DNA from: Spongilla lacustris
Taxonomy: Eukaryota; Porifera; Demospongiae; Spongillida; Spongillidae
DNA length: 64,000 nucleotides
Assembly: GCA_949361645.1 (NCBI GenBank)
Contig: OX442418.1
Span: 9,768,632-9,832,631, forward strand
Direction of reading: 5' to 3'
Below the pieces are notes generated by a model. The model worked only from the letters and a program-made list of their open reading frames with translations. It was not told the DNA's origin and ran no database searches. This document shows positions 33,411 to 45,735 of this stretch, in pieces. Positions within the stretch are counted from its first letter, which is position 1. Every line of letters begins with the position of its first letter. The position numbers and the translations under genes were made by a program.

Positions 33411-34803
33411 TTATTTCATCTATGACAAGGCTGGGAAGCATTTCATGCAATCCTAATATGGACTTGCCCTGTAGAAAAGGGTGGTATTTTCAAATAAGTA
33501 TACCGTATCGCACACCGTATCGCACAACGGCAGTACACGGAACGCGTTGACCGTCAAAGCTGCATGTCAGTGTCGTTCCGCCACTTGAAACGCTCATTGA
33601 AACCAATACTGACACACATTTAGAATTTCAGTATTAAAATTCCTTAACAGATACACAGCTTTTATCCCTTCAGTCGTCAAAGCTCTCATTGAAACCAATA
33701 CTCACACACATACACGAACATTCATTATTAAAATTCCTTAAGGAGTGGTGAACATTTGTTGATGTATTTCATGGCGGAAATCTCATATGAGAGATTGAAA
33801 TATCTTGAGATCAATAGGATCATAGCTTGGAAAGTAATGTCACATAAACACAGCTCCACACTGCTGCGTGCACGGCATACCTCAGGAAGAATGTTATTTA
33901 ATGCAAAGGCTATTCCCAAACTTGGAAGTCCTTTTTCAATACAAACCTGTTTAGTAATAAGGACTATATAGTTGCAGATTTCCCTCTTCTACATAAAGTG
34001 GAGAAACAGTACATTACATGTATTACTGAATTAACCAACATATTGTACTCAATGTTATTACCAGTGGTGGAAAAGTATCTAATGGCCATGTATCCGCAAC
34101 CTGTACTAAGTCATGATATGTTGGTATTTTTCCTGTTAGTTTGATGTAGCATTCCCTCCAAGATGAAGTTTTCGTTGTACACAAGTTGCGAAGATGAACC
34201 TTAATAGTACATATTATTGCAAGAAATAAGAGTACATGCATATTGTACTAATTGCCACTTACTTCGACATCCTTCAATATACTTCTGACAGTGTGTATAG
34301 GTATAGGTAATTCCCTGATTCAAACAAGTCATAAATCTTTGCTTAACATATACCAAAGGCATACCCAATATCAAATTTTGATGATTTGTACTCTTGGATA
34401 ATCGACTGTGTATTCGTGTGCAAGCTTGTAAGCATCAGCATTCCTTCACCAAAAATGTCATCTTCATATTTGTTAGACATGACAGTAGGCACAAGTATGT
34501 CACATTCCAGTGGCACTGAGTAGTAATATAAGAAACATCCAAATACAATCTTACATATTTTGATACACATTTCACTGCCTGCCCTTACTAATAGCATGCA
34601 GCACACATACCATTTATTGCTTTGGCTTCTGCACTATTGCTCTCTTGTCTAGCTATTTTTGAGCTCAACATTTCTTTCTGTAAAAACTGTGCTACTTCTC
34701 TCTTTACCTGGATGCAGGAGTATTTGTCTGCACTGCACACATAAGTAACAATCACAAAGACATAGTATTATCAATTTAATACAATTCTTGCCTGCCAATG
34801 AAT
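33411..34803. other. 3' flank of the Ginger-like gene
   Basis: No definite exon. Minus-strand stretches at 34343-34606 (VPLECDILVPTVMSNKYEDD) and 34627-34680 (KEMLSSKIARQESN) look weakly coding, and could be extra 3' exons of the transposon gene if the stop at 34804 is bypassed by splicing. Confidence 0.35.
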
Positions 34804-35833
34804 TCATTCACCAGCCAGGTTCTGAGAGAAGAGGAGTCTGTCTACATTTTTTAAATTTATGAGCATATACTGATCAGGGAAATGCAGGCAACATACCTGA
34901 AAATTCAATGGCTTTGCTTTTGCAATATGTGCAGCAATCTAAGAATATTCGTTACATTCAAATATTATTTGTAGCATTAATAACCTTGCAAACAAATACA
35001 CCACAGTCACTGGAGTTTTCCTGTCTAGGTGTAATCTGTGAAAAAAACTTCTTCATTCTAATTGCAACACAAATACTCTCTAATAATAACCTGAGATGTT
35101 ACAGCACTCCATTGATGTTTACAAAATTTAGTACACTTTTTCAATATATGTATTTCTTCCACGAGTATTCTTTGAAAATAATAACAGAAAAATGATATGT
35201 TGCACTTTAAATACAACATGTGCTATTTTATTAACTCACAACATTTCATTGCAGATTGATTTATGGTGTAAAGAACTGTTGGAGTCAAAGCATGTGATTG
35301 TAGTATTGGTGAAATCAATATTCTGCAGGACATACAAACATTATAAAACGATATAATACATTTAACAGTACATAACTTGCTTACACAGAGTATCCAATGG
35401 TTATCATTCACATTTATTGGAAGAATGATGGAAGATATCATGCCAAGTTTGTCCTGAAACGTTATGTGCAATTATATCTACTCACTTACATTTAGAATAA
35501 CTCACGTTTATTTCATTGCATGGATGTCTAGCCTTTTCATTCCCTGATAGAGAGGAACAATTTCTTTTTATCTTTCCCCTGTCAATTAAATAGCCATGCC
35601 ATCTTTGATAAAAATATGTTGTTAAAAACATAATTTTTTTTCTTTTCTTTTTATGATGTGTACTTGACTGCTCCATTTCCAGAAGTTTCATATAAAAACT
35701 AATGAGCTGAAATTCAAACTTAAATTCAGAATTTGTATAATTTGCGCTCCAATCTGTACCTCACTGTCCATCCACTTGCCATCTAGTACTGCCATAATGT
35801 GCTTTTCAGTAAGCTTCCACTCATTTAATGCCA
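34804..35833 (-). CDS. Ulp1-type cysteine peptidase domain of the transposon protein
   Basis: Six to seven exons in phase give the Ulp1/SENP (C48) layout: WMDSELISFYMKLL, then TTYFYQRW, ILPINVNDNHWIL with the catalytic His (about 35399), TITCFDS with the Asp (about 35286), and ITPRQENSSDCGVFVCK with Gln (about 35023) and nucleophile Cys (about 35005). A final helix (IAAHIAKAKPLNF) precedes the stop at 34804. Two donors have the perfect GTGAGT (at 35505 and 35239). All triad residues are kept and no frame break is seen. SUMO-like substrates are inferred from the family. Confidence 0.78.
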
Positions 35834-36256
35834 CTACAAAATCATCTAATCACCACAGTGAAAAAAATGGTGCAGAACTGTGTAACATATAACAAGGTAA
35901 ATGTAGTTGAAGATCGACTTAACCATTTTCATTTCTGGCTGATTCTGATTTTTTACTATCCATGGATTCATCTGTATCTGCAACTGTTAAATCTAAGATA
36001 TAATTTCTCAATTACAGTCTATCTGTTGTATTTACAGAGAGACAAAAAATGCACATCAGTCTGGAAAAGGATTTAATGTCTCTATCACCAAAGTACATTA
36101 ATACACTATAGATACAGAATACATGTACATGTGCATCTACCTTGACAGTCGTCATCATTGCATAACTGTTCTAATAGAGATGAGCCTTCTTTCACAATTT
36201 CATTTGCACTGAAATAAATATAGGTACATTATAAACGTAAATGTATGAGTGGTTAC

Positions 36257-36863
36257 CTACAAAGCTGGTCACTTTCATCAAAAGAAGTTATTTTATTTTC
36301 AGTCCTTACTACTGCAGTCATATTGAACTTAAAACCATATACAGCAAATGTTGGCAAGTAATAAATGTCTTCAAGGTATTGAATTAACATTGCTTCATCT
36401 ATTTCAGTTGGCATACTCTGCATAGAATCTAATAAATAGAATTTGTTGTCCCCATTACAAAAAATGGTTGTATAATGAGCTTTTTCAGGGATTCGAATCA
36501 ACAGAGATGTTGGATAGGACTGTGAAGAATTGAGTGCATCCATAATATAACCTTCACGATTCGCAAAGAATTGAATGAGTGTATTGTTAAGGCAAATCAT
36601 GTAGTCACCATGGTACTGCACAGCTTGTAATAAAACTTCTATAGAATACCATCCTTCTGCATCTCGTAAAGGAGTATAAAGTTCTGAAATAGGCATATGT
36701 AGCTCTGAATAGTGCCTAGTCCACAATGTATCGGCTATATTGTTCAAGCTTTGAACATCAAACAAATCTATTTGGTATGCATTGTTTAAGGCACATAATC
36801 CACAAAGTGCTGTTCTGCCTTGAACTTGCATGAAGACTCCCTCATCTGAAATCTGATCAATAA
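36257..36863 (-). CDS. Josephin-type cysteine peptidase domain of the transposon protein
   Basis: One exon encodes a complete Josephin-like (MJD, ataxin-3 family) deubiquitinase fold. Gln and catalytic Cys are in VQGRTALCGLCALNN (Cys at about 36804), the helix segment is GWYSIEVLLQAV, the catalytic His is in KAHYTTIF (about 36477) and the Asp is in FYLLDSM (about 36429), followed by a terminal strand FAVYGFKF. Spacing from Cys to His is about 109 residues, as in ataxin-3. The apparent stop at 36873-36871 falls inside a 51-nt GT..AG intron (36914-36864), so the domain is intact. The inferred activity is removal of ubiquitin-like modifiers; why a transposon carries it is unknown. Confidence 0.75.
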
Positions 36864-37198
36864 CTGTAGCTTAGTTTCTTGAGCATATGGCATCAGATAC
36901 ATAGAGAATGTTACCATTAATGTCATTTTTTTGTTTATCTGTCAAAATTTCCCATTGTTCAGATACTAATTCCAAGGCAGTTGAACACAACATGGCTATG
37001 ATATCTTTGACAACTGAATTCGTTCTACTAACTTGTACTGAAATATCAACTATCTTATTGTGTGTTTTGTCTTGAAATTCATTTGTTTTATTTGTTGGAG
37101 CATTTGTTTTGTTTGATACTTTTCTTTCATGAAAACATTTTAATCTTTATAAAAATATTATGTAACTCAAATGATTAATAATCATAAACTAAATTCAC

Positions 37199-37516
37199 CT
37201 AGACCCATTAACAGCATTTCTGAGAGTCTTCCCACTTGTAGGATTGGAAAGCTTATATACACCCTTTCCAAGAACCTCCTCCACCTGGTATGGACCTAGC
37301 CAGCGCTTTACCAACTTGTCACCCTTTCTGCCATCTTTCTTGCTGTTGCGTAGAAGCACTAATACCCCTGGGTTGAGCTCCACCTGGAAAATATAAATGT
37401 CCTCCATGGTCATTTTAAATTACCAGCACACATATTTATAATGTTTGGTATTATTTTCTCACCTTCTTATGGTGTCTAGAATCATAGTCCTTCTTCTGAC
37501 GAGCCTGAGCGTCCTG
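37199..37516 (-). CDS. Integrase C-terminal GPY/F module
   Basis: The rest of exon 5 (37516-37463, QARQKKDYDSRHHKK) and exon 6 (37383-37199, LVKRWLGPYQVEEVLGKGVY) form the GPY/F module that ends Gypsy and Ginger integrases and contacts DNA. Exon 5 is cut by the element at 37519-47102. The codons on the two sides (…S-N-I and Q-D-A…) become continuous when the insert and one TA are left out. Confidence 0.85.
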
Positions 37517-37544
37517 TACAGTACCGCTCACGAGAAAGGTAACA

Positions 37545-37735
37545 AACCTCGCGAGACGCTCGCGCGACACACGCGAGACGCTCGCATGCCAAAATGCACT
37601 CCTCGCGAGAGAACACTCGCGTGCCCTCGAAAGTACTCGCAACAGTAAATGGGTCACTCGCTCTCGCACACTCGCGGGCATTTACTACTCGCAGGAAGTT
37701 ATAGTTGCCTCGCGAGTACATACTCGCGTATTGTT
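37545..37735. promoter_or_regulatory. Left sub-terminal CTCGCGAG repeat cluster
   Basis: About ten CTCGCGAG, CTCGCG or CGCGAG motifs in 190 bp, in both orientations, next to the left end of the 9.6-kb element. The right end has the same at 46909-47080. Paired sub-terminal motif clusters are usually transposase-binding sites; that role is inferred. Confidence 0.55.
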
Positions 37736-38491
37736 TATGGATCTACATATTTTTTAATTCCAATCCTTACGCGAGGGTGTGGCTACATACCCAGACCCAG
37801 ACCCACACCGAATGCGGCTGCGCAGACCCTCCGATCCCTCCCCGTGGGGCCAATGACGGGATTTGACCTTTATATGCCTCAGGGCACGGCTGTTTGCGAC
37901 TACGTTACCGGTAGGCATTTGGTTTAACAATAGACGTAAATCGCAAGGAAATATACGTGCAAGCAGAGATAGCTATAGTATATTGTATATATCTTTAGCG
38001 AGCCATATTGTGCTCGTTTTAAGTCCAACATACGAGAAATACTTCCCTCGCTAACTCTATGCATGTAGTTACTAATAGTCCACATACGCAATCGGTTTAT
38101 TACGTTTCCTATATTAAGGTCAGTATGCATCACCACAGAGAAAAGGCCTATACGTATTCATAAAAGCCTAACAGGGTAAATGAAAACGGTATTTTACCCA
38201 TGCTCTGAATTTGCAGCACAGCTCTTTTCTGTATTCAGTACTACATGTGCATCCGTAATAATGTACCATGCACCCCACCCTTCATCAAACAAATTCAAGA
38301 TCACCTTCTTGTATGCAAGAGGCCCACTATTACTGTATCTTTCAGTAGACAGCACATGCAGATAAGGGATGCAAGGTATTGTAGAAATGTACATGCATGC
38401 ATATCTATAGATCTGCCTTCTAAAGAGGAAAGGAAATTAAAAATCAGATCCACATTCAAGAGGCGGATCCACATTCAAGAGGCTGCTCCAC

Positions 38492-38710
38492 ATGTACAAT
38501 TGCTCACATGTAGCTGTAATGCTACAATTATCACCTGATTATAGGAATTGCAAAACCACAGGTACACACCAGCAGATGTTCCAATTGATAACCCAACATC
38601 TCATGGATCAGCTGCAGTGCCCAATCTCCTCTAGAGCTCCCATGCAGGGCACCTCTATGTACCACTTGCACAGTGAAATGGTTCACGGAGTTCATGTGGA
38701 CGTGTGTAGA
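38492..38710 (+). other. Possible exon, unknown
   Basis: A frame reading TTGTHQQMFQLITQHLMDQL then QCPISSRAPMQGTS looks coding in composition, but no splice partner was secured. It lies inside the 9.6-kb element just before its minisatellite. Confidence 0.25.
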
Positions 38711-39495
38711 GGTGAAGTGCGTCCATGTGTGTAGAAGTGAAGTGTGGCCACATGTGTAGAGGTGAAGTGTGTTCACGTGTGTAGAGGTGAAGTGTGTCCA
38801 CGTGTGTAGAGGTGAAGTGTGTCCACGTGTGTAGAGGTGAAGTGTGTCCACGTGTGTAGAGGTGAAGTGTGTCCACGTGTGTAGAGGTGAAGTGTGTCCA
38901 CGTGTGTAGAGGTGAAGTGTGACTGTCCACGTGTGTAGAGGTGAAGTGTGTCCACGTATGTACAAGGGAAGTGTCCACGTGTGTAGAGGTGAAGTGTGTC
39001 CACGTATGTAGAAGGGAAGTGTGTCCACGTGTGTAGAGGTGAAGTGTCCACGTGTGTAGAAGTGAAGTGTGTCCACATGTGTAGAGGTGAAGTGTGTCCA
39101 CGTGTGTAGAGGTGAAGTGTGTCCACGTGTGTAGAGGTGAAGTGTGTCCACGTGTGTAGAGGTGAAGTGTGACTGTCCACGTGTGTAGAGGTGAAGTGTG
39201 TCCACGTATGTACAAGGGAAGTGTCCACGTGTGTAGAGGTGAAGTGTGTCCACGTATGTAGAAGGGAAGTGTGTCCACGTGTGTATTAGAAGTGAAGTGT
39301 CCATGTGTGTAGAGGTGAAGTGTGTCCACGTGTGTAGAGGTGAAGTATGTCCACATGTGTAGAGGTGAAGTGTCCACGTGTGTAGAAGTGAAGTGTCCAC
39401 GTGTGTAGAGGTGAAGTGTCCACGTGTGTAGAAGTGAAGTGTGTCCACATCTGTAGAGGTGAAGTGTCTACGTGTGTAGAGGTGAAGTGTTCATG
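38705..39495. repeat. 25-bp minisatellite with 250-bp higher-order unit
   Basis: Roughly 30 copies of GTGAAGTGTGTCCACGTGTG plus TAGAG. The variant order starting GTGACTGTCCAC at about 38919 is repeated at about 39169, a 250-bp higher-order duplication. Long His/Thr-rich minus-strand frames across it are artefacts. Confidence 0.93.
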
Positions 39496-39551
39496 CTGCT
39501 GCACACAGTTGAAGCCAGCAGAACTTAAGTCAGCACCTCAGCTGACTGCTG

Positions 39552-39655
39552 AAGGACGTTATGGTCCACTGCATAGCCTGCAAACAGGATGTAAAAGCTG
39601 AAGATTACCACACACATGCAGAGTGCAGCTCTTCACCAACAAAGGGTGAGGGGCT
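39552..39655 (+). other. Possible exon with a zinc-binding-like motif
   Basis: Starting ATG 39560 the frame reads MVHCIACKQDVKAEDYHTHA then ECSSSPTKG, followed by a good donor (GTGAGG). Cys-x2-Cys and His-x-His-x2-Cys resemble a small C2HC finger. No second exon was identified. Confidence 0.3.
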
Positions 39656-40907
39656 TGTTCTGAGTAGGTTGGCTGACACCAGTCCTGACAAATGTAATAC
39701 AATCCCTATACCCTATAACCCAGCCCTTTGGCCTTTCCTCTCCACCCCCTAACCATACCTCAGTGATGTGGTACGTGTAGCTATTCCTACCCCGGCCAAG
39801 CTTACAAAATTGTACTAAGCCTAGTAATTGTACCACTACGATTACAATACTTTCGCACACCACTTCTAGTGCGTCTAGATACTGCCCAATCAATATGGCA
39901 AAACATTTACTCGACAGTACGTAAGTACCTTCTGTCTTCGTTAGTTTCCTGCTTTCAGTTTGCCGACAAAAATTGTCTCGTCTTGTGAAGTTAAACGGTC
40001 CTTTCCAAGGTACTAGTAGCCGCTTTCGACCCTACAGTTCACAACGGAGACGCAACCTTAATTTAAAGCCATGTGATTTGGGCCATAAATAGAACAATAG
40101 TACCTTTGCATTACATGGCTTGTAAAATGGCGACTGAACTTGTCAGCTTCACAGGTCAAGTCACGTCAGTGGTTGTCAAGGCTCGTAGCTAAGGCTTTAC
40201 GATATCATTACGGAGGTGGAGGCCTACTGTCCACAATAAGAATTTCTATGGCCGCGAGGGCCAGTGTTGGGGATTAATAACCAGTCAAATTCCCCCGGCG
40301 ATCTCCGATCCGCCTCTTCCGTGTCTAGACTAACGAAAGAACCACAATCCAATTTGGCAATTGCGGTGCATGTGAAATCCCGACATTGGCCTCACCCATG
40401 TTACAATGACAGGCTCATTACTAGCTACATGTAGTCGGCGTTTTAATATGTTTGCTACGATAAGGCAGACGCGTACAGCAATAAAACGGATCTAGAGATC
40501 CCATCAGCGACTGAGGGTACCATACATGTATGTACTAAAGTAAAATCCACACACGACAAATGAAACGAGATTGCACAGAATACACATGCATGCACAGCTG
40601 AGCAGTATTTGGATTGTCCTGCATGCCTTGGTACGGTGTTGTGATTTCACTTATTAAGGAGGCGGGGCATCATAACACCGATGAGCAGCGAGCATTACCC
40701 AAAGCTCAAAGTACTATGGAGCGTAATAATAACATTTGCCATTAGACTACATGCATGAAAACGTTAACTATGATCGAGTAATTATATTGTTGCATTTCAG
40801 TAACATATGTACAATGTGTATTATCGATCGATGGATTGCAGGTACTAGGTAAATACGCTTGTAACTGATTCATTGTATTAATACTCTTACCGTAATTGAG
40901 TACTAGT

Positions 40908-41216
40908 GAGTGTCTTCAGAACTTCGAATTCGGGAGATTGAGCGAGCTTCATTCACTCCAATCATCCTCTCTTCAATAGGAGGCATGGGTAGCATTGCCA
41001 CTACCACCTACAAACGTTTGGCATCACTGCTAGCTGACAAATGGGGCACATCATACAGTCAGACAATGGGGTGGCTTCGTTGCCGTCTATCCTTCTCTCT
41101 TTTATGATCATCCATACAATGTATCAGAGGAGCGCGATCAAATCAAGGACATGCTATACACCTCCCAGCCTCTATTGAACTGACAGTCAGTGAATCTCTG
41201 ATACCTTTGGTGTAGC
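40908..41216 (+). pseudogene. C-terminal relic of a LINE-type reverse transcriptase
   Basis: The frame ASFTPIILSSIGGMGSIATT, YKRLASLLADKWG, WLRCRLSFSLL, stop, SSIQCIRGARS is the well-known C-terminal end of a class of metazoan retroposon polyproteins. A TGA replaces one codon near 41106 and nothing upstream is left, typical of a 5'-truncated dead copy. A nearby A-rich run (about 41319-41330) could be the tail. Confidence 0.65.
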
Positions 41217-41589
41217 ATGATTAACAAAAACCTTCCAATGTTCCTCTATTGTACTTGTTGTATGTACATGTATGTATTATAATGTATGTATTTCTAATCG
41301 AATCAATATCATTGCAAAAAAAAAAAAGAAGAATGAAGCTTAAGAGAGGAGGCAATGGTACGTCGGGGTGAGTAGGGAGGCCATGCCAACTATTAATATA
41401 GCTTCGATTTCCCTTCCCCAAGTGCCACATATACGGATCAGGAAAAGATGACAAGAGAAACACTTTCAGTACTATATAATGTAATATGATATAACAATTG
41501 TATTCAGTTCTTTGTTATTTTTAAGAAACGTAAGTAGATTTTTTTAAAAGGTTAGGTTCATACCTTTAAATTTGGTGGTGCCATATCAG

Positions 41590-41640
41590 TACTATATATA
41601 TATATATATAATTATATAATATTATATATATATATAGACC
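41590..41640. repeat. TA-rich microsatellite
   Basis: (TA)n with an inner ATTATATAATAT turn; could form a cruciform. Confidence 0.85.
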
Positions 41641-41811
41641 AGTCAACCGCATTTCTGTGCCTTGGGGCTACCCTTGACCTGCATTGTATATATAAAGATA
41701 TAATGCAATACATGCTGCGGTAACTGATTGTCATGCTGGTGCATCAAACAACTCCGCATGTTGCACAAGGACATCCATGCATGCATAGGATACCTGCTTT
41801 AATAAGTATTA

Positions 41812-41834
41812 TCCCCCCCCCCCCCCCCCCCCCA
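41812..41834. repeat. Poly-C run
   Basis: About 21 consecutive C. A matching 20-G run is at 42961-42980 on the same strand, making the 1.1 kb between them a possible inversion or recombination substrate; lengths of such runs are unreliable in assemblies. Confidence 0.85.
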
Positions 41835-42599
41835 TGACCCATACATATAGGCACTGTTGTAGCCATCTAAGCCATGCATGTCCCCAAGTAGGGGAAGCAC
41901 TCCACTGGAGTTAGATGATAGTAAAAGTCATTTGGCATTTACTCCTCCCCCTACTATATACCACATCATAACCTACCATCACACCTCCATATCATCTCAC
42001 CCACACCCCGAGGCACACCTTTCACACAACTTAACCCTCCTTATTATCACACCCCTACTAGGATGTCATCTTTCCGATCCCTTACATCAATACCATCATA
42101 TACCACACCTACGTTCCATTTTCACCCTCTCCACCTCACATCATACCTACCATCACACCACTCCCTAGCTACCCACCCCCTCACCTATGATGGGGTGTGA
42201 TGGTATGGAGTAAGTAGAGTGGTAGGGAGAGATGCTGCATAGCTACATTGCCATTGTGCTCAAACGACAGATACTGTCCAACCTGTGTCCCAGATTGAGA
42301 CTTTAACTGTCAATGGTTTTATATAAAATACATTTTAAAGTGGTACAGGATATGCCTCTTCTGGGCCCCTTAAAGTTACCATTCACCTCGCATAGGAATT
42401 TTTAAAGTGATGTGGTTGTTATCAATAGTTGGCATATGTCCCTCCCCATAAAGTTGTTGTAGCTAAAGATGTGCATATAACATCTTAGTGTGCTTCATTT
42501 TTTCAAATACAACGTACTGACTGTATAAATAAGTGTGTTAATATCGATTCAGTACAAGTACATCACAGGAAGGCATAAGAATCCAACTACTATTATCAG

Positions 42600-42905
42600 G
42601 ATAGTTTCACAATGCAAACACTCATGAATATTGCTTCTAATGACAGCTGCATAGGATTTCTCAAATGTTGTAATCTGTTGAATGGGAGGGGAGGAGAGAG
42701 AGGATAATACAACATGTACATTCTCAATAATGGACAGGTTTTCAGTGGCATAAGTGCCACTCCATTATCCCAGCTTCCACCACACTTTGCAGGCATATCA
42801 TAATAGTCAAGGTTCTGCATGACCACATTAGATGGAAGAAGAGACGTAATTATGGAGGACACACACGTATCCAGTTGTTGGCATGGTACTCTATCTGCTG
42901 ACATG
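42600..42905 (-). other. Possible minus-strand exons, unknown
   Basis: On the minus strand a frame with LDTCVSSIITSLLPSNVVMQ, YDMPAKCGGSWDNGVALMPL is open, and a phase-0 alternative gives SGTYATENLSIIEN joined across GTACAT..CAACAG to ITTFEKSYAAVIRSNIHECL. The two readings conflict by frame. Composition looks protein-like, but no family is recognised. Confidence 0.3.
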
Positions 42906-43110
42906 TTTAGCACACCTAATGTGCCAGCAGGCCAGCCAGTGAGAGTGGTAGTGAGGCCTGGGGGGGGGGGGGGGGGGGGGTAACATCGTTGGGCTTCCGC
43001 CCCCCTCCTTGAGATTGAGAGATTTTACACATCCCACAGTACATGTACGTTTAAACTGCATACCACTGTCTAGCCATAATACAATACAATTTTGGACCAC
43101 TGGGCAGTGC

Positions 43111-43899
43111 ATGGGCCAGTCAGTACACTGTAAGCTTTTACATCTCCTAGCAAAGCAGATACACCATTTATACCTCTCAGTTGAGACTGTACCACAGATA
43201 AAAGTCAATGTACATGTGCAGCTGCATAAAACCCACATATGTGTACATAGGCACACATATGAATATGGCAACATCCTGGAAAAACATTACATGTAACACA
43301 ATTTTATTCTGGCAAGCCTACTTACTAAATGTACTGGCTACAGGCAGTTAATACCTCTAAGTCATTGGCCAAAACCCCAGGCTACATTATACATGTACAG
43401 TCACTGGGAAATAATACATTGTGTGCCAAGGGTGTGTGTGTGCATGTGTGTGTGGTGTGAAGGGTGGTGTGTATGGTGCAAAAAGGGTGGTAGGGAGAAA
43501 AGTGGCATGGGTGTCAACACATCATAATAAGTATGCCACATCATTGTATCATCACACAGGGCCAGTCAGTACATTAGCTTACTGTAAGCTTTTACATCTC
43601 CTAGCAAAGCAAGATGATACACCATTTATACCTCCCAGTTGAGACTGTACCATATTTTGAATCAGATAAAAGATGTACAAGGGCAGCTGCAAAACTAATA
43701 CACAACCACATATGTACATGTACATAGCTGCACATATGAATATGGTATTAACACAATGTCCATTAACAAAATTTTATTCTGGATCTCTAGAAGCCTACTT
43801 ACTACATGCCATCTCTCTAAGTCATTGGCCACAACCCCAGGATTATAGCTGTAAACTGTAAAGTTAACACTGTGGGAAATAATACATTGTGTGCCAAGT
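43111..43899. repeat. Imperfect direct duplication, about 320 bp per copy
   Basis: 43101-43430 and 43560-43899 share GTAAGCTTTTACATCTCCTA, ACACCATTTATACCTC and GGAAATAATACATTGTGTGC in the same order, with about 85 percent identity by eye, separated by a GT-rich spacer. Confidence 0.8.
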
Positions 43900-43917
43900 G
43901 TTAAGATACCAGCTCAA

Positions 43918-44015
43918 AGTGTGTGTGTGTGATGTGTGTGTGTGCATGTGTGTGTGTGTGTGTGCATGTGTGTGTGCATGTGTGTGTGCATGTGTGTGTG
44001 CATGTGTGTGCATAA
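43918..44015. repeat. GT/GCATGT microsatellite
   Basis: (GT)n interleaved with TGTGTGCATG units. Confidence 0.9.
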
Positions 44016-44329
44016 GTGTGATGGATAAAAGGGATTAAGTACAAAATGACCACCTGTGAACTCTCAGTGGAAGATCTCCTTGTACATGTACCTTAGAACA
44101 TATTTCCAATAACCCAGTACACTTTCAACCTAAGACCACACTCGCAGAGTGAGTTCAAACTGAAACATTAGACATGACCAAGTCATTTTTAAAAAGCAAA
44201 CCTGCAAATACATGTGTGGAGTTATAGGGAGATGATTCGTAAGGCTTCTGAACATGTTGACCTGACATGTCATTGCCATATATGGTTTCCTTTACATGAC
44301 CTAAGTTGCTACAGGCCTCAGAGCTCTAT

Positions 44330-45735
44330 GTTCCTTAACCCCTGACACTACTAAACAGTACACCAAGCTCTTTTTCTCAGCTAAGTTCCTTAACCCTTCA
44401 CACTCTTACAAAGACCACACCCACAGGGCACTTTGCGGCTAAGTTGATTAACCCTTCACACTCTTGCAATGACCACACCCACAGGGCACTTTAAAGGGCA
44501 CTTTTGCAGAAAAGTTCATTAACCCTTCACACTCTTACATAGACCACACCCACAGGACATTTTTTGCGGCTAATTGTTTAACCCTTCAAAGAGGGCACTA
44601 TTTGCAGCTAAGCCGATTAACCCTTCACACTCTTACAAAGACCACACCCACAGGGCACTTTTAGCGGCTAAGCCGATTAACTCTTCACACTCTTACAATG
44701 ACCACACACACAGGACAATTTTTGCAGCTAATTGTTTAACCCTTCAAAGAGGGCACTATTTGCCGCTAAGTCGATTAACCCTTCACACAAAGATCACGCA
44801 GCAAAGTTGATTAACCCTTCAAAGAGGGCACTTTTTGCAGAAATGTTCATTAACCCTTCACACTCTTACATAGACCACACCCACAGGACTATTTTTGCGG
44901 CTAATTGTTTAACCCTTCAAAGAGGGCAGTATTTGCTGCTAAGCCGATTAACCCTTCACACCTTACAAAGACCACACCTACAAGACACTTTTGCGGCTAA
45001 TTGTTTAACCCTTCACACTCTTACAAAGACCACACCCACAGGGCACTTTTTGCGGCTAAGTTGATTAACCCTTCACACCTTACAAAGACCACACCTACAA
45101 GACACTTTTGCGGCTAATTGTTTAACCCTTCACACTCTTACAAAGACCACACCCACAGGGCACTTTTTGCGGCTAAGTTGATTAACCCTTCAAAGAGGAC
45201 ACTTTTTGCAGAAAAGTTCATTAACCCTTCACTCTCTTACATAGACCACACCACAGGACGCGGTTAAGTTGATTAACCCTTCACACCTTACAAAGACCAC
45301 ACCTACAAGACACTTTTGCGGCTAATTGTTTAACCCTTCACACTCTTACAAAGACCACACCCACAGGGCACTTTTTGCGGCTAAGTTGATTAACCCTTCA
45401 AAGAGGACACTTTTTGCAGAAAAGTTCATTAACCCTTCACTCTCTTACATAGACCACACCACAGGACGCGGTTAAGTTGATTAACCCTTCACACTCTTAC
45501 AAAGACCACACCCACAGGGCACTTTGCCGATTAACCCTTCACACTTTTACAAAGACCAGACCCACAGGGCGGCTAAATTGATTAACCCTTCACACTCGTG
45601 CAAAGACCACACCCACAGGGTAGTTTTTGATTAATCCTTCACACTCTTAAAAGACCACACCCACAGGGCTCCTTTTGCAGCTATGTTGATTAACCCATCA
45701 AGCTCTTAAAAAAAAAAACCCACACCTGCTGGGCT
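44330..45735. repeat. 60-bp satellite with a roughly 208-bp higher-order unit
   Basis: About 22 units of TTAACCCTTCACACTCTTAC / AAAGACCACACCCACAGGGC / ACTTTTTGCGGCTAAGTTGA, some shortened to a 39-bp form (TTAACCCTTCAAAGAGGGCA...). A larger block beginning ACCTACAAGACACTTTTGCG near 45093 repeats near 45301. The array lies in the 9.6-kb element. Confidence 0.92.

Noticed and set aside
36871..36873. Stop codon before the Josephin domain
   Set aside because: It falls in a 51-nt GT..AG intron that restores phase with the domain exon.
38531..39448. 305-codon His/Thr/Leu-rich minus-strand frame
   Set aside because: Spans the 25-bp minisatellite; repeat composition only.
42961..42980. Poly-G run as a functional element
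   Set aside because: Homopolymers of this length are common assembly or sequencing artefacts; only noted with the poly-C at 41812.
44330..45735. CRISPR-like regular repeats with variable parts
   Set aside because: The variable parts are themselves repeated; it is a satellite with higher-order units.
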